Under the pieces are notes generated by a model. The model was not told where the DNA came from. It saw only the letters and a list, made by a program, of their open reading frames with translations, and searched no databases. Of a DNA stretch of 64,000 bases, positions 36,442 through 44,560 are shown in pieces. Each line of letters begins with the position of its first letter. Within the stretch, counting starts at the first letter, position 1. This DNA comes from an uncultured Oceanisphaera sp. (lineage in GTDB: Bacteria; Pseudomonadota; Gammaproteobacteria; Enterobacterales; Aeromonadaceae), in NCBI RefSeq assembly GCF_947495715.1, contig NZ_CANLZU010000005.1, positions 112,502 through 176,501 on the forward strand. Direction: 5' to 3'. The translations under genes were made by a program, and so were the position numbers.

Positions 36442-36651
36442 ATGATGATGCGCAACACACTACTGGTACTGACCCTGGCAATGTCGAGCCCGCTGGCCAT
36501 ATCTGCAGAAGTCCGCCCCAACATACTACTGCTGATGGCTGACGATATGGGATATTCGGACATACCGTCGGCGCAGGGTATAAGCAGCAGTAAACCGACT
36601 CATCCCCAAAAGGGGGATGCTGGGCGTAGTGGCCAATATTGGTTACAGTGA
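36442..36651 (+). pseudogene. 5' stump of an arylsulfatase-type sulfatase gene
   Basis: 69 codons. Residues 1-22 form a signal peptide and residues 25-41 read RPNILLLMADDMGYSDI, the entry motif of sulfatases with the two metal-binding aspartates. Similarity ends about there; the Cys/Ser modification site and all the rest are missing, and the frame runs into DNA with a promoter-like palindrome (36601-36619). It is 12 bp behind the porin, which suggests the full gene was once co-transcribed with it. A deletion joined this stump to the region upstream of yghU. Confidence 0.75.
36601..36619. promoter_or_regulatory. CATCCCC-AAAA-GGGGGATG palindrome upstream of yghU
   Basis: A near-perfect 19-bp inverted repeat 95 bp before the yghU start, followed at 36631-36650 by GGCCAATATTGGTTACAG, which could hold a -10 region. 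There is no U-tract, so an operator fits better than a terminator. The regulator is unknown. Confidence 0.5.
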
Positions 36652-36713
36652 GGCATGATCATGTTAGGCATGGTACCCATTGATAAACCGGTATATTAAG
36701 ATGAGGAAACGAG

Positions 36714-37571
36714 ATGACGCGTGAATATGATCCCCCCAAGGTGTGGAGCCAGCCCGAAGACGACGGCAGCACCTGGGCAAAAACCAACCGCCCCGTATCG
36801 GGTGCGACCCACGAGAAAACCTTACCCAAAGGTAAGCATCCGCTGCAGCTGCATTCCATGGGTACGCCCAATGGTCAGAAAGTGACGATTATGCTGGAAG
36901 AGCTGCTGGCACTGGGCATCACGGATGCCGAATACGATGCCTACATGATCAGCATTGGCGACGGGGATCAGTTTTCCAGCGGCTTTGTCGAGATAAATCC
37001 CAATTCCAAAATTCCGGCACTGCTGGATTGCTCAACGACGCCCCCCATTAGAGTGTTCGAGTCCGGCAACATACTGCTGTATCTGGCAGAAAAGTTTGGC
37101 CGTTTTTTGCCGACCAACATTGCCGAACGTACCGAAGTGCTGAACTGGCTGTTCTGGTTGCAAGGCTCGGCCCCGTATCTGGGCGGCGGTTTTGGCCATT
37201 TTTATGCCTATGCGCCGGTAAAAATAGAGTACGCCATTAACCGCTTTACCATGGAAGCCAAGCGACAGCTCGATGTGCTGGACAAACAGCTGGCGGATAA
37301 CCCCTATATTGCCGGAGACGACTACAGCATTGCCGATATGGCCATCTGGCCCTGGTATGGCAACCTGGTGTTGGGGCGGGCGTATGATGCGGCCGAGTTT
37401 ATTGATGCCGCCAGTTATACCCATGTGCAACGTTGGGCGAAAGAGATTGCCGCACGGCCCGCCGTACAAAGAGGGCGTATCGTCAATCGCACCAGTGATG
37501 TGCCCGGGGAGGCGCTGGCCGAGCGTCACTCGGCGGCAGATATCGATGCCGTGCTGGCGCAAAAAATCTAA
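36714..37571 (+). CDS. yghU: YghU-type glutathione transferase / disulfide-bond oxidoreductase
   Basis: 285 aa (E. coli YghU 288 aa). Strongly conserved: NRPVSGATHEKTLPKGKHPL, MGTPNGQKVTIMLEELLALG, INPNSKIPALL, VFESGNILLYLAEKFG and FGHFYAYAPVKIEYAINRFT. YghU binds two glutathiones and reduces disulfides or organic peroxides rather than acting as a classic transferase. It stands alone with its own promoter region. Confidence 0.93.
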   Translation: MTREYDPPKVWSQPEDDGSTWAKTNRPVSGATHEKTLPKGKHPLQLHSMGTPNGQKVTIMLEELLALGITDAEYDAYMISIGDGDQFSSGFVEINPNSKIPALLDCSTTPPIRVFESGNILLYLAEKFGRFLPTNIAERTEVLNWLFWLQGSAPYLGGGFGHFYAYAPVKIEYAINRFTMEAKRQLDVLDKQLADNPYIAGDDYSIADMAIWPWYGNLVLGRAYDAAEFIDAASYTHVQRWAKEIAARPAVQRGRIVNRTSDVPGEALAERHSAADIDAVLAQKI

Positions 37572-37590
37572 CACTAACAGCCCGGCGCAC

Positions 37591-37617
37591 TGGATTCCCG
37601 CCTTCGCGAGAATGACG
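37591..37617. repeat. REP-like TGGATTCCCGCCTTCGCGAGAAT palindrome unit
   Basis: ATTCCCGC-CTTC-GCGAGAAT forms an 8-bp stem with one G-U type pair. Short palindromes with ATTCCCGC/GCGGGAAT arms are widespread intergenic repeats in many bacteria. Only one copy is seen in the window. Confidence 0.6.
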
Positions 37618-37636
37618 ACAGAAGGGACTGTTTAAT

Positions 37637-37656
37637 AGCGCCGCAAGGCGCTTTGT
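37637..37656 (+). terminator. Short terminator after yghU
   Basis: AGCGCC-GCAA-GGCGCT with a GNRA-type loop, followed by TTTGTTC. It is 65 bp after the yghU stop. The rest of the 541-bp gap to the BCCT gene (to 38112) shows no gene I can support; a minus-strand frame ending at 37691 is too short to call. Confidence 0.65.
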
Positions 37657-38112
37657 TCATTTATTACGCCCTGACATAACTCCAGCCTTGTTACTGGCGC
37701 TTGGCCAGGTGCCGTATGGCGGCGCTCACCTGCTGCATGTCGCTGGGGGCCGTGATGCTTTGTGCCGCGCACGCTGTGGTCTATGGAACTATCGGTCGGC
37801 ATGGTGACCCGGACGGCGCATGAATTGTCGGTGGCCGCTCAGGCGCGGTATGAGATCTTGCTGAATTCTGCGACACCGGCGCCATAGGACAACATTTTCT
37901 GCGCTATTCTGAGAAGACTCTGTGTTATAACAGGCGCGTTTGGCAACGGTCACCGGGCTGGCATAGTTGTCAGTCGGTGTTATTTTTCGCTGCATAATGA
38001 TTGTAAAGTAGCCGTTCAGCCCCGAATTCAAGCAGTTACCGGGTTTTTTGTGTTAACTTTACCGAGTGTTTCATTACAGCTCTAATGATTTAGAGTGCAA
38101 GGGATCTGAGCA

Positions 38113-39750
38113 ATGACAGATAAAGACAATCATGATGTGATCGCCCCGGAAGGCAAGGTGAATCCCATCGATACCGACTATCAGGTAGGGCAGGACAACA
38201 TCGCCATGCAGATAGGCCCCTTCGGGCTGGATATTCATAACCGGGTGTTCATGATCTCCGGCCTGGCCATCGTCGCCTTCGTGTTTTTGACGCTGGCGTT
38301 TCAGAACCAGGTCGCGCCACTATTTGGTGATCTGCGCAGCTGGCTGACCTCCAACCTGGACTGGTTTTTTATCGGCTCCGGCAATATTTTCGTGCTGGTG
38401 TGCCTGGGCTTGATAGTGTCTCCCCTCGGCAAGGTGCGGATTGGCGGCACCGAAGCCACTCCCGACTTTACCTATATCGGCTGGTTCTCCATGCTGTTTG
38501 CCGCCGGCATGGGTATCGGTCTGATGTTCTATGGCGTATCCGAACCGCTGTCTCATTTCGGCACCTCCTTCGGCGGTATCAGCGTCGAAAACGGTGTGCG
38601 CACCGACTGGGCGCCGCTGGGCGCCGCCATGGGTGATGCCGACGCCGCCAGAAGCCTGGGCATGGCCGCCACCATTTATCACTGGGCGCTTCACCCCTGG
38701 GCGATATATGCGACGCTGGCGCTGGGTCTGGCGATTTTCTCCTTCAACAAGGGCTTGCCGCTGACGGTACGCTCCGTGTTCTATCCGCTGCTGGGCGAGC
38801 GGGTCTGGGGCTGGCCGGGGCATTTAATTGATATGCTGGCGGTCATTGCCACCATGTTTGGTTTGGCAACGTCACTGGGTTTCGGCGCTTCTCAGGCCAG
38901 CGCCGGCCTGAACTTTCTGTTTGGTCTGCCAATGGGCACCACCACCGAAATCGTGCTGGTGATCATTATTACCGCCATCGCTCTGGTGTCGGTGCTGGCC
39001 GGGCTGGATGCGGGCGTGAAACGGCTGTCGGAAATCAACATGGCGCTGGCGGCTCTGCTGCTGTTGTTCGTGATCATCGTCGGTCCGACGCTGATGATTG
39101 TAAGCGGCTTCTTCTCTAACCTGGTTTCTTATGTCGAGCACCTGCCGGCGTTGTCGATGCCGTTCGAGCGAGAAGATGCCAACTACTCCCAGGGCTGGAC
39201 CGCCTTCTACTGGGCCTGGTGGATTTCCTGGTCTCCGTTTGTCGGCATGTTTATCGCCCGGGTGTCTCGTGGCCGTACCGTGCGTGAGTTTCTGGTATCG
39301 GTACTGCTGGTACCCTCGACCGCCTGTGTGCTGTGGATGACCGCCTTCGGCGGCACCGCCATCAGCCAGCTGGTGAACGACGGTTATCAGGCGGTGGCCG
39401 ATGCTGCCGTGCCGCTGCAGTTGTTTATCATGCTCGATGCGCTGCCGCTGGCGCAGATCACCTCGTTCATCGGTATCATACTGGTGGTGGTATTCTTTGT
39501 GACCTCGTCCGATTCCGGCTCGCTGGTGATCGACACCATCGCCTCCGGCGGCAAGGTCAATTCGCCCAAGCCGCAACGGGTGTTCTGGTGTACCTTTGAA
39601 GGCCTGGTGGCCATTGCGCTGATGCTGGGTGGCGGTTTGGCCGCCCTGCAGGCCATGGCGGTATCTACCGGGTTCCCGTTCACCATAGTGCTGCTGGTAT
39701 CTTGTGTGTCGTTGATCAAGGGACTGGCATCGGAGCCTCGCGGTAGCTGA
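38113..39750 (+). CDS. BCCT-family betaine/choline/carnitine-type transporter
   Basis: 545 aa, 12 transmembrane segments. FSMLFAAGMGIGLMFYGVSE (glycine-rich helix) and the tryptophan box FYWAWWISWSPFVGMFIARV followed by SRGRTVREF define the BCCT family. It imports quaternary ammonium or related zwitterionic solutes with Na+ or H+, for osmoprotection or catabolism. The long C-terminal osmosensory tail of BetP is absent (the protein ends soon after helix 12). It is followed by a strong terminator, so it is monocistronic. Confidence 0.88.
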   Translation: MTDKDNHDVIAPEGKVNPIDTDYQVGQDNIAMQIGPFGLDIHNRVFMISGLAIVAFVFLTLAFQNQVAPLFGDLRSWLTSNLDWFFIGSGNIFVLVCLGLIVSPLGKVRIGGTEATPDFTYIGWFSMLFAAGMGIGLMFYGVSEPLSHFGTSFGGISVENGVRTDWAPLGAAMGDADAARSLGMAATIYHWALHPWAIYATLALGLAIFSFNKGLPLTVRSVFYPLLGERVWGWPGHLIDMLAVIATMFGLATSLGFGASQASAGLNFLFGLPMGTTTEIVLVIIITAIALVSVLAGLDAGVKRLSEINMALAALLLLFVIIVGPTLMIVSGFFSNLVSYVEHLPALSMPFEREDANYSQGWTAFYWAWWISWSPFVGMFIARVSRGRTVREFLVSVLLVPSTACVLWMTAFGGTAISQLVNDGYQAVADAAVPLQLFIMLDALPLAQITSFIGIILVVVFFVTSSDSGSLVIDTIASGGKVNSPKPQRVFWCTFEGLVAIALMLGGGLAALQAMAVSTGFPFTIVLLVSCVSLIKGLASEPRGS

Positions 39751-39782
39751 GCAAGGCGCTACCCTGTGGTATAGATGGTTCA

Positions 39783-39814
39783 AGGCAGGCGGGGGCATCC
39801 CGTCTGCCTTTTTC
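39783..39814 (+). terminator. Rho-independent terminator after the BCCT gene
   Basis: AAGGCAGGCGGG-GGCAT-CCCGTCTGCCTTTTT: 10-bp stem with one mismatch pair, U-tract, 33 bp after the stop codon. Confidence 0.88.
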
Positions 39815-39840
39815 GTTTTTTGCATTGAGTGAGTCAGGTT

Positions 39841-41712
39841 ATGGAAGCTGAGCAACTGGAAATTCTGGGGTTTATTCGCCGTTTTCCTCCCTTCGATATG
39901 TTGGAGGAGCACACCCTGGAGCATATCGCCGGGCAAATAGAAATTGCCTATTACCGGGCCGGCACCGTGATCCTGAATTACGGGGATCGGGTGCATGATC
40001 TGTTTTTGATCCGCAGCGGGGCGGTAGAGATGCACCGGCGTAGCGGCGAGCTGCATAACCGGCTGAGCGAGGGCAGTCTGTTCGGCCAGATGGGGCTGCT
40101 GATGAACAATCGGGTGCGGATGTCGGCTACCGCGCTGGAAGATACCCTGGCCTATTGCCTGCCCGAGGCGCTGTTCAACGAGCTCTATGAGGGGTTCGAG
40201 TCCTTTGCCGATTTTGTGGAAGTGGAAGACAGAACCCGATTGCGGCAGGCGGTTTCCCGCCAGGAGGGAGGCGATGAACTGCTGACCTCGACGGTGCGGG
40301 AGCTGATCTCGCGCGAGCCGGTGACCATACCGCTGTCGGCCACCGTGTTCGAGGCCGCGAAGAAGATGACCGAAGAAGGGGTGTCGTCCATTCTGGTGCT
40401 GAATTCCGGCGCCGAGTCGGAAGACGAACCGGTAGCCGGTATTCTGACCGACCGGGATTTACGCACCCGGGTACTGGCAGAAGGACTGTCGGTCGAAACC
40501 CGGATAGAAGAGGTGATGTCACTGGATCTGCTGGCGCTGGAAAGCGGCCAGTTCGTGTTTGAAGCCATGCTGATCATGCTGCGCTACAACCTGCATCACC
40601 TGCCCATACTGCACAAGGGCAAACCGATAGGAGTGATCGCGCTGTCGGATGTGATGCGCCACGAGTCGCGCAGCAGTCTCTTTGTGGTGCGGCATATATT
40701 CAGGGCACAAAATGCCGACGAGCTGGCCGCCATTGCCGATGACGTCAAGGCCTGTTTTGTGCGTATGGTGAACGAAGACGCCAACTCCCAGATGATAGGT
40801 ACCGCCATGGCCGGCATAGGTCGCAGCTTCAAGCAGCGCCTGCTTGAGCTGGCGGAAGCCGAGCTGGGCCCGCCGCCGGTGCCCTACTGTTTTCTGGCGC
40901 TGGGCTCGATGGCACGGGACGAGCAACTGATCGTGACCGATCAGGACAACGCCATTATTCTCGATAACCGTTATGATCCCGATCTGCACGGAGCCTACTT
41001 TGCCGCCCTGGCCAAGCGGGTTTGTGATGGCCTTGCCGCCTGTGGCTACAGCTACTGCACCGGGGGCATCATGGCCACCAATGTGGAGTGGCAGAAAACC
41101 CGCCGCCAGTGGGAGCAATGTTTCAGCGACTGGATTGATAACCCCAGCCCGCAAACACTGCTGAACAGTTCCATTTTCTTCGATCTGGACGGGGTCTACG
41201 GCAAAATCGAGTGGGCCGATCAATTGAATTCCCTGATCTCGCGCCGGGCCAAACGCAGCCCGCGTTTTCTGGCCAGCATGGCCCGCAACGCCCTGGGCCG
41301 TACGCCACCGCTTGGTTTTTTCAAGGAATTCGTGATGGAGCAGGACGGCAAGCATAACAACTCCATCAACCTCAAGCGGCGGGGCACGGCACCACTGGCG
41401 GATCTGATCCGGGTGCATGCGCTGGCGGTCGGCTCCAAGGCGCACAACTCCTTCGACCGGCTGAACGATGTTATCGAGTCGAACATACTGCCCAAGGGGC
41501 GAGGGCCGGACTTGCGCGATGCCATGGAATTTATCGCCACGGTGCGCATTCGTCACCAGGCGCTGGATGTGGAGGCGGGCTCCGATCCGGACAACAATAT
41601 CGAGCCCGAGAATCTGTCGGACTTCGAGCGCCGCAACCTGAAGGATGCCTTTCAGATCCTGAGTCATGCGCAGAAGTTTCTGAAGTTTCGCTATCAGCCG
41701 AATCGGAGCTAA
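39841..41712 (+). CDS. cNMP-binding / CBS / DUF294 putative nucleotidyltransferase
   Basis: 623 aa. Residues 5-125 are a cyclic-nucleotide-binding-like domain (AGTVILNYGDRVHDLFLIRS, GSLFGQMGLL). Residues 155-285 are a CBS pair (GILTDRDLRTRVLA, GVIALSDVMRH). Residues about 345-620 form the DUF294 nucleotidyltransferase-like part with GSMARDEQLIVTDQDNAII (metal aspartates). In Vibrio and Shewanella such genes sit with an epsilon-like exonuclease and acetate genes; here the exonuclease follows 9 bp later. Function is uncertain; a nucleotide-sensing signalling role is likely. ATG 39841 is preferred to GTG 39829. Confidence 0.85.
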   Translation: MEAEQLEILGFIRRFPPFDMLEEHTLEHIAGQIEIAYYRAGTVILNYGDRVHDLFLIRSGAVEMHRRSGELHNRLSEGSLFGQMGLLMNNRVRMSATALEDTLAYCLPEALFNELYEGFESFADFVEVEDRTRLRQAVSRQEGGDELLTSTVRELISREPVTIPLSATVFEAAKKMTEEGVSSILVLNSGAESEDEPVAGILTDRDLRTRVLAEGLSVETRIEEVMSLDLLALESGQFVFEAMLIMLRYNLHHLPILHKGKPIGVIALSDVMRHESRSSLFVVRHIFRAQNADELAAIADDVKACFVRMVNEDANSQMIGTAMAGIGRSFKQRLLELAEAELGPPPVPYCFLALGSMARDEQLIVTDQDNAIILDNRYDPDLHGAYFAALAKRVCDGLAACGYSYCTGGIMATNVEWQKTRRQWEQCFSDWIDNPSPQTLLNSSIFFDLDGVYGKIEWADQLNSLISRRAKRSPRFLASMARNALGRTPPLGFFKEFVMEQDGKHNNSINLKRRGTAPLADLIRVHALAVGSKAHNSFDRLNDVIESNILPKGRGPDLRDAMEFIATVRIRHQALDVEAGSDPDNNIEPENLSDFERRNLKDAFQILSHAQKFLKFRYQPNRS

Positions 41713-41721
41713 GGAAACAAC

Positions 41722-42456
41722 ATGTTTTATTTAAGACCCGACGATATCAGGCCGAGTGCGGAAATACCGGACTGGCAGACGCTGTTTGGCGAGCTGGCCC
41801 GCCATGCACGGGATTATCGGCTGGAACGGTACTATCGCGCCGGTGCCGTCGATGCACAGACGCCGTTGCATGAGGTGCCTTTTGTGGCGCTGGACTTCGA
41901 GACGACCGGACTCAACGCCAAAAAAGACGCCATCGTCAGCATCGGTCTGGTGCCCTTCGATCTGCAGCGTATTCGCTGCCGGGAAGCCAGGCACTGGATT
42001 TTGAATCCGCACAAGCCGATGGCGGAAGAATCGGTGGTGATCCACGGCATTACCCATTCCGAAGTGAAGGCGGCGCCGGACCTGCTGCTGGTGCTGGACG
42101 ATTTGCTCACCGCCCTAGCGGGGCGGGTGGTGGTGGTGCATCACAGAACCATAGAGCGCGGTTTTCTGGATCGGGCGCTGAAGGCACGGCTGAACGAAGG
42201 CATCGAATTTCCGGTGGTGGATACCATGGAGCTGGAGGCGCGGCTGCACCGGCGCAAGCCGCTGGGGCTATGGGCCCGCCTGCGGGGCAGAGCACCGGTC
42301 TCGATTCGGCTGGCCGACAGCCGCAGTCGCTATCATCTGCCGTTTTACCATCCGCATCATGCCCAGACCGACGCCCTGGCCACCGCCGAGCTGTTGCAGG
42401 CGCAAATAGCCCACCATTACAGTCCGGATACGCCCATCGGCGACCTGTGGGTGTGA
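41722..42456 (+). CDS. DEDDh 3'-5' exonuclease (DNA polymerase III epsilon-like)
   Basis: 244 aa. Exo I motif ALDFETTG (Asp58, Glu60), Exo II around HHRTIERGFLD, Exo III HHAQTDALATAELL with the catalytic His and Asp. An extra N-terminal 50 residues resemble relatives next to DUF294 proteins, not the replicative DnaQ. Probably co-transcribed with the upstream gene, 9 bp apart. Substrate unknown (DNA or RNA). Confidence 0.87.
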   Translation: MFYLRPDDIRPSAEIPDWQTLFGELARHARDYRLERYYRAGAVDAQTPLHEVPFVALDFETTGLNAKKDAIVSIGLVPFDLQRIRCREARHWILNPHKPMAEESVVIHGITHSEVKAAPDLLLVLDDLLTALAGRVVVVHHRTIERGFLDRALKARLNEGIEFPVVDTMELEARLHRRKPLGLWARLRGRAPVSIRLADSRSRYHLPFYHPHHAQTDALATAELLQAQIAHHYSPDTPIGDLWV

Positions 42457-42517
42457 TGAGATCGACTTTTATTGCGAAGATGTCTTGAGTGGTATGCAGC
42501 TTAAGCGCGCGTAAATC

Positions 42518-42617
42518 GGGTAAAGGGTTCGCTCCTCCGACACGCTATGAATACATCCCTGTACGCTCTCTGTTTCATCCCTGAAACAGAAGGTCGGCGG
42601 AGCAGATCCCTTTACCC
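42518..42617 (+). repeat. Branched-hairpin intergenic repeat, copy B
   Basis: Outer arms GGGTAAAGGG (42518-42527) and CCCTTTACCC (42608-42617) pair perfectly. Next, GCTCCTCCGAC pairs with GTCGGCGGAGC. Inside are the core CCGACACGCT, TACATCCCTGTA hairpin, GCTCT, and CTGTTTC-ATCCCT-GAAACAG. It is the left member of an inverted pair with copy C, between convergent genes. Confidence 0.85.
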
Positions 42618-42628
42618 TCCTTAGAACT

Positions 42629-42667
42629 CCGGAGCCATCGGTTGACGTCGCCAGCAGATGGCTCCGG
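42629..42667. repeat. Hairpin between repeat copies B and C
   Basis: CCGGAGCCATC pairs perfectly with GATGGCTCCGG over 11 bp, with a 17-nt loop. It lies exactly between the inverted copies B and C, forming a third stem in the same intergenic region. Confidence 0.7.
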
Positions 42668-42682
42668 GATTAAGAAGAGGCG

Positions 42683-42778
42683 GCAGGGATTGCCTCAGCC
42701 GACCATCACATGACAGGGATGTCATGTGCTGAGCGTCACATGGATGTGCTTGAAGCGGGTCGGTAGAGGCAACCCTGT
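42683..42778 (-). repeat. Branched-hairpin intergenic repeat, copy C (inverted)
   Basis: Minus-strand orientation. Outer arms AGGGATTGCCTC and GAGGCAACCCT pair with one bulge, then GCCGACC pairs with GGTCGG. The core contains the hairpin CACATGAC-AGGGAT-GTCATGTG, GAGCGTC, CACATGGATGTG and AGCGGGTCGG in reverse order relative to copies A, B and D. About 40 bp separates it from the end of the DUF2726 gene. Confidence 0.8.
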
Positions 42779-42820
42779 TGCCTCTTTGCGCAGGAAGCCG
42801 ATTTATAATCGAGAAAAAAT

Positions 42821-43441
42821 TTATAACCGAAAGCGCGGTTCGTTGTGGTCGTCTGATTGTTCTTCGTCCGGCAGGCTGAGTACCGGCTCGACCCGGCCTT
42901 GCCCTGCAGGAGCGATGACGGGGCGGGACTGCTTGAGGGTAGCCAGTATCTCGTCACGCAGGGCGGCGGCAGAGAGTCCGTCCTTGGGCGAGAGGTGAAT
43001 AACCGGCAGGCCGGTGTCCTGAATCTGTTGCAGCAGCAGCTGACGCTGGCGGCCGTCGGTTTTGCTCAGGCTGTCGTCAATCAGGGCGACCAGGGCCCTG
43101 ACCTTGAGATCCTTGGGCGAGCAGAGCACGAAGTCCATTTTTTCGCCGTAGATGTCGTGCAGGGCCTGCTCGCGCTGGGCCTTTTTCAGTTTGGGATTGA
43201 GCTCTACCAGTTCGCTCAGGCTGACGGCGGCAAAGACCCGCAGTTGTGCTCCCATCGCCTCGTCCAGTAAGCGCAGGGCGGCGGCAGACTCGGGGCTGAA
43301 CAGCAATTTCTGCTGATAGGGTTGTTTGGGCGCACCGCGCCACAGTCGGCGCAGCAGGACAAACAGCACCAGCAAAATCAGCAACAGCACCAGGCTGAGC
43401 ATCAGCCAGTCGAGCAGGGAAACGGGAAGCATGTCGGTCAT
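42821..43441 (-). CDS. DUF2726 membrane-anchored protein
   Basis: 206 aa. Residues 8-33 are one transmembrane helix (SLLDWLMLSLVLLLILLVLF); the rest is the DUF2726 domain: LFSPESAAALRLLDEAM, AAVSLSELVELNPKLKKAQR, DFVLCSPKDLKVRALVALID. The domain resembles nuclease-like folds seen with topoisomerase-type zinc fingers, but no function is proven. The start at 43441 excludes a 25-residue unconserved extension. It ends against repeat copy C. Confidence 0.75.
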   Translation of the reverse strand: MTDMLPVSLLDWLMLSLVLLLILLVLFVLLRRLWRGAPKQPYQQKLLFSPESAAALRLLDEAMGAQLRVFAAVSLSELVELNPKLKKAQREQALHDIYGEKMDFVLCSPKDLKVRALVALIDDSLSKTDGRQRQLLLQQIQDTGLPVIHLSPKDGLSAAALRDEILATLKQSRPVIAPAGQGRVEPVLSLPDEEQSDDHNEPRFRL

Positions 43442-43648
43442 GGGTGGCCTGAACAGAGATGAAAGAAAGCGGTACTCAGTGTAGCAGAGGAGGCGGCATA
43501 AAATGAATATTGCCACCGCCCTGTCCGGCGGTGGCCTCGGGCAAGCCGTTGGTGGGACGATAATTGTTTTGCTTTATGGTGGCGGCGCTGGCTTGTCGTT
43601 CGCCGGCCCCCTATAATCCCGCCATTAGAAAAGCTTATCGAGGTATCG

Positions 43649-44560
43649 ATGTCCCGGCGACTCCCCCCGCTCAATGCGCTCAAGGCATTTGAAGCCGCCG
43701 CCCGTAATTTGAGTTTTACCCGGGCGGCGGAAGAACTGTTCGTTACCCAGGCGGCGATAAGCCATCAAATCAAGGGGTTGGAGGAATATCTGGGCATCAA
43801 GCTGTTTCGCCGGCGCAACCGTTCCCTGCTGTTGAGCGAAGAAGGCCAGAGCTACTTTCTGGACATCAAGGATATTTTTTCCGGCATTTCCGATGCCACC
43901 GAACGATTGCTGGCGCGCAGTGCCAAGGGCGCGCTGACGGTGAGCCTGCAGCCGAGCTTTGCAATTCAATGGCTGGTGCCGCGGCTGGTGCGTTTCAGCG
44001 AGGTCCATCCGGACATCGATGTGCGCATCAAGGCGGTGGATCTGGATGAAGGTTCGCTCACCGACGACGTGGACGTGGCGATTTATTATGGTCGAGACAA
44101 CTGGCCGGGCCTGCGGGCCGACAAGCTGCATGCGGAATACCTGATTCCGGTGTGCTCTCCCATGCTGCTGATGGGTACCAAGCCGTTGAAGACCCCCGAA
44201 GATCTGATGCGCCATACCCTGCTGCACGATACCTCGCGGCGGGACTGGAAAGCCTGGTTCAAGCAGCTCGATATTCAGGCGGCCAATGTCAATCAGGGGC
44301 CGATATTCAGTCACTCGTCGATGGTGATCCAGGCGGCGATTCACGGCCAGGGGGTGGCGTTGGGGCACAGTGTGCTGACCCAGCCCGAGATTGATGCCGG
44401 CCGGCTGGTGTGTCCTTTCGAGCATGTGCTGATGTCCAAGAATGCCTATTACCTGGTGTGTCATGAATCCCAGGCGGCGCTGGGCAAGATTGCCGCCTTT
44501 CGGGAGTGGATGCTGGCGCTGGTGGTTAAAGAAGAGCAGCAAAAGGCGCTGAACGGATGA
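43649..44560 (+). CDS. gcvA: Glycine cleavage system regulator GcvA (LysR family)
   Basis: 303 aa. The GcvA-type opening is RRLPPLNALKAFEAAARNLS, then FTRAAEELFVTQAAISHQIK; the effector domain has FAIQWLVPRLVRFSEVHPDI and HGQGVALGHSVL. It regulates the glycine-cleavage operon in enterics. TATAAT at about 43611-43616 may be its -10 box and TATCGAGG its ribosome region. The neighbour ygdD, two genes on, is conserved with E. coli. I do not see a gcvB sRNA in the 43442-43648 gap, only a GCCACCGCC/GGCGGTGGC hairpin (43512-43535). Confidence 0.85.
   Translation: MSRRLPPLNALKAFEAAARNLSFTRAAEELFVTQAAISHQIKGLEEYLGIKLFRRRNRSLLLSEEGQSYFLDIKDIFSGISDATERLLARSAKGALTVSLQPSFAIQWLVPRLVRFSEVHPDIDVRIKAVDLDEGSLTDDVDVAIYYGRDNWPGLRADKLHAEYLIPVCSPMLLMGTKPLKTPEDLMRHTLLHDTSRRDWKAWFKQLDIQAANVNQGPIFSHSSMVIQAAIHGQGVALGHSVLTQPEIDAGRLVCPFEHVLMSKNAYYLVCHESQAALGKIAAFREWMLALVVKEEQQKALNG

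Noticed and set aside
37691..37777. Minus-strand 3' fragment of a protein (ending in AAIRHLAKRQ)
   Set aside because: Only about 28 codons between stops and no family recognised; could be chance in GC-rich DNA.
40519..41667. A 382-codon minus-strand frame opposite the DUF294 protein
   Set aside because: Shadow of the real gene; no domain recognisable.
43442..43648. Possible gcvB small RNA upstream of gcvA
   Set aside because: The position matches E. coli, but I find no GU-rich seed region or U-tract terminator typical of GcvB; only a GC hairpin at 43512-43535.
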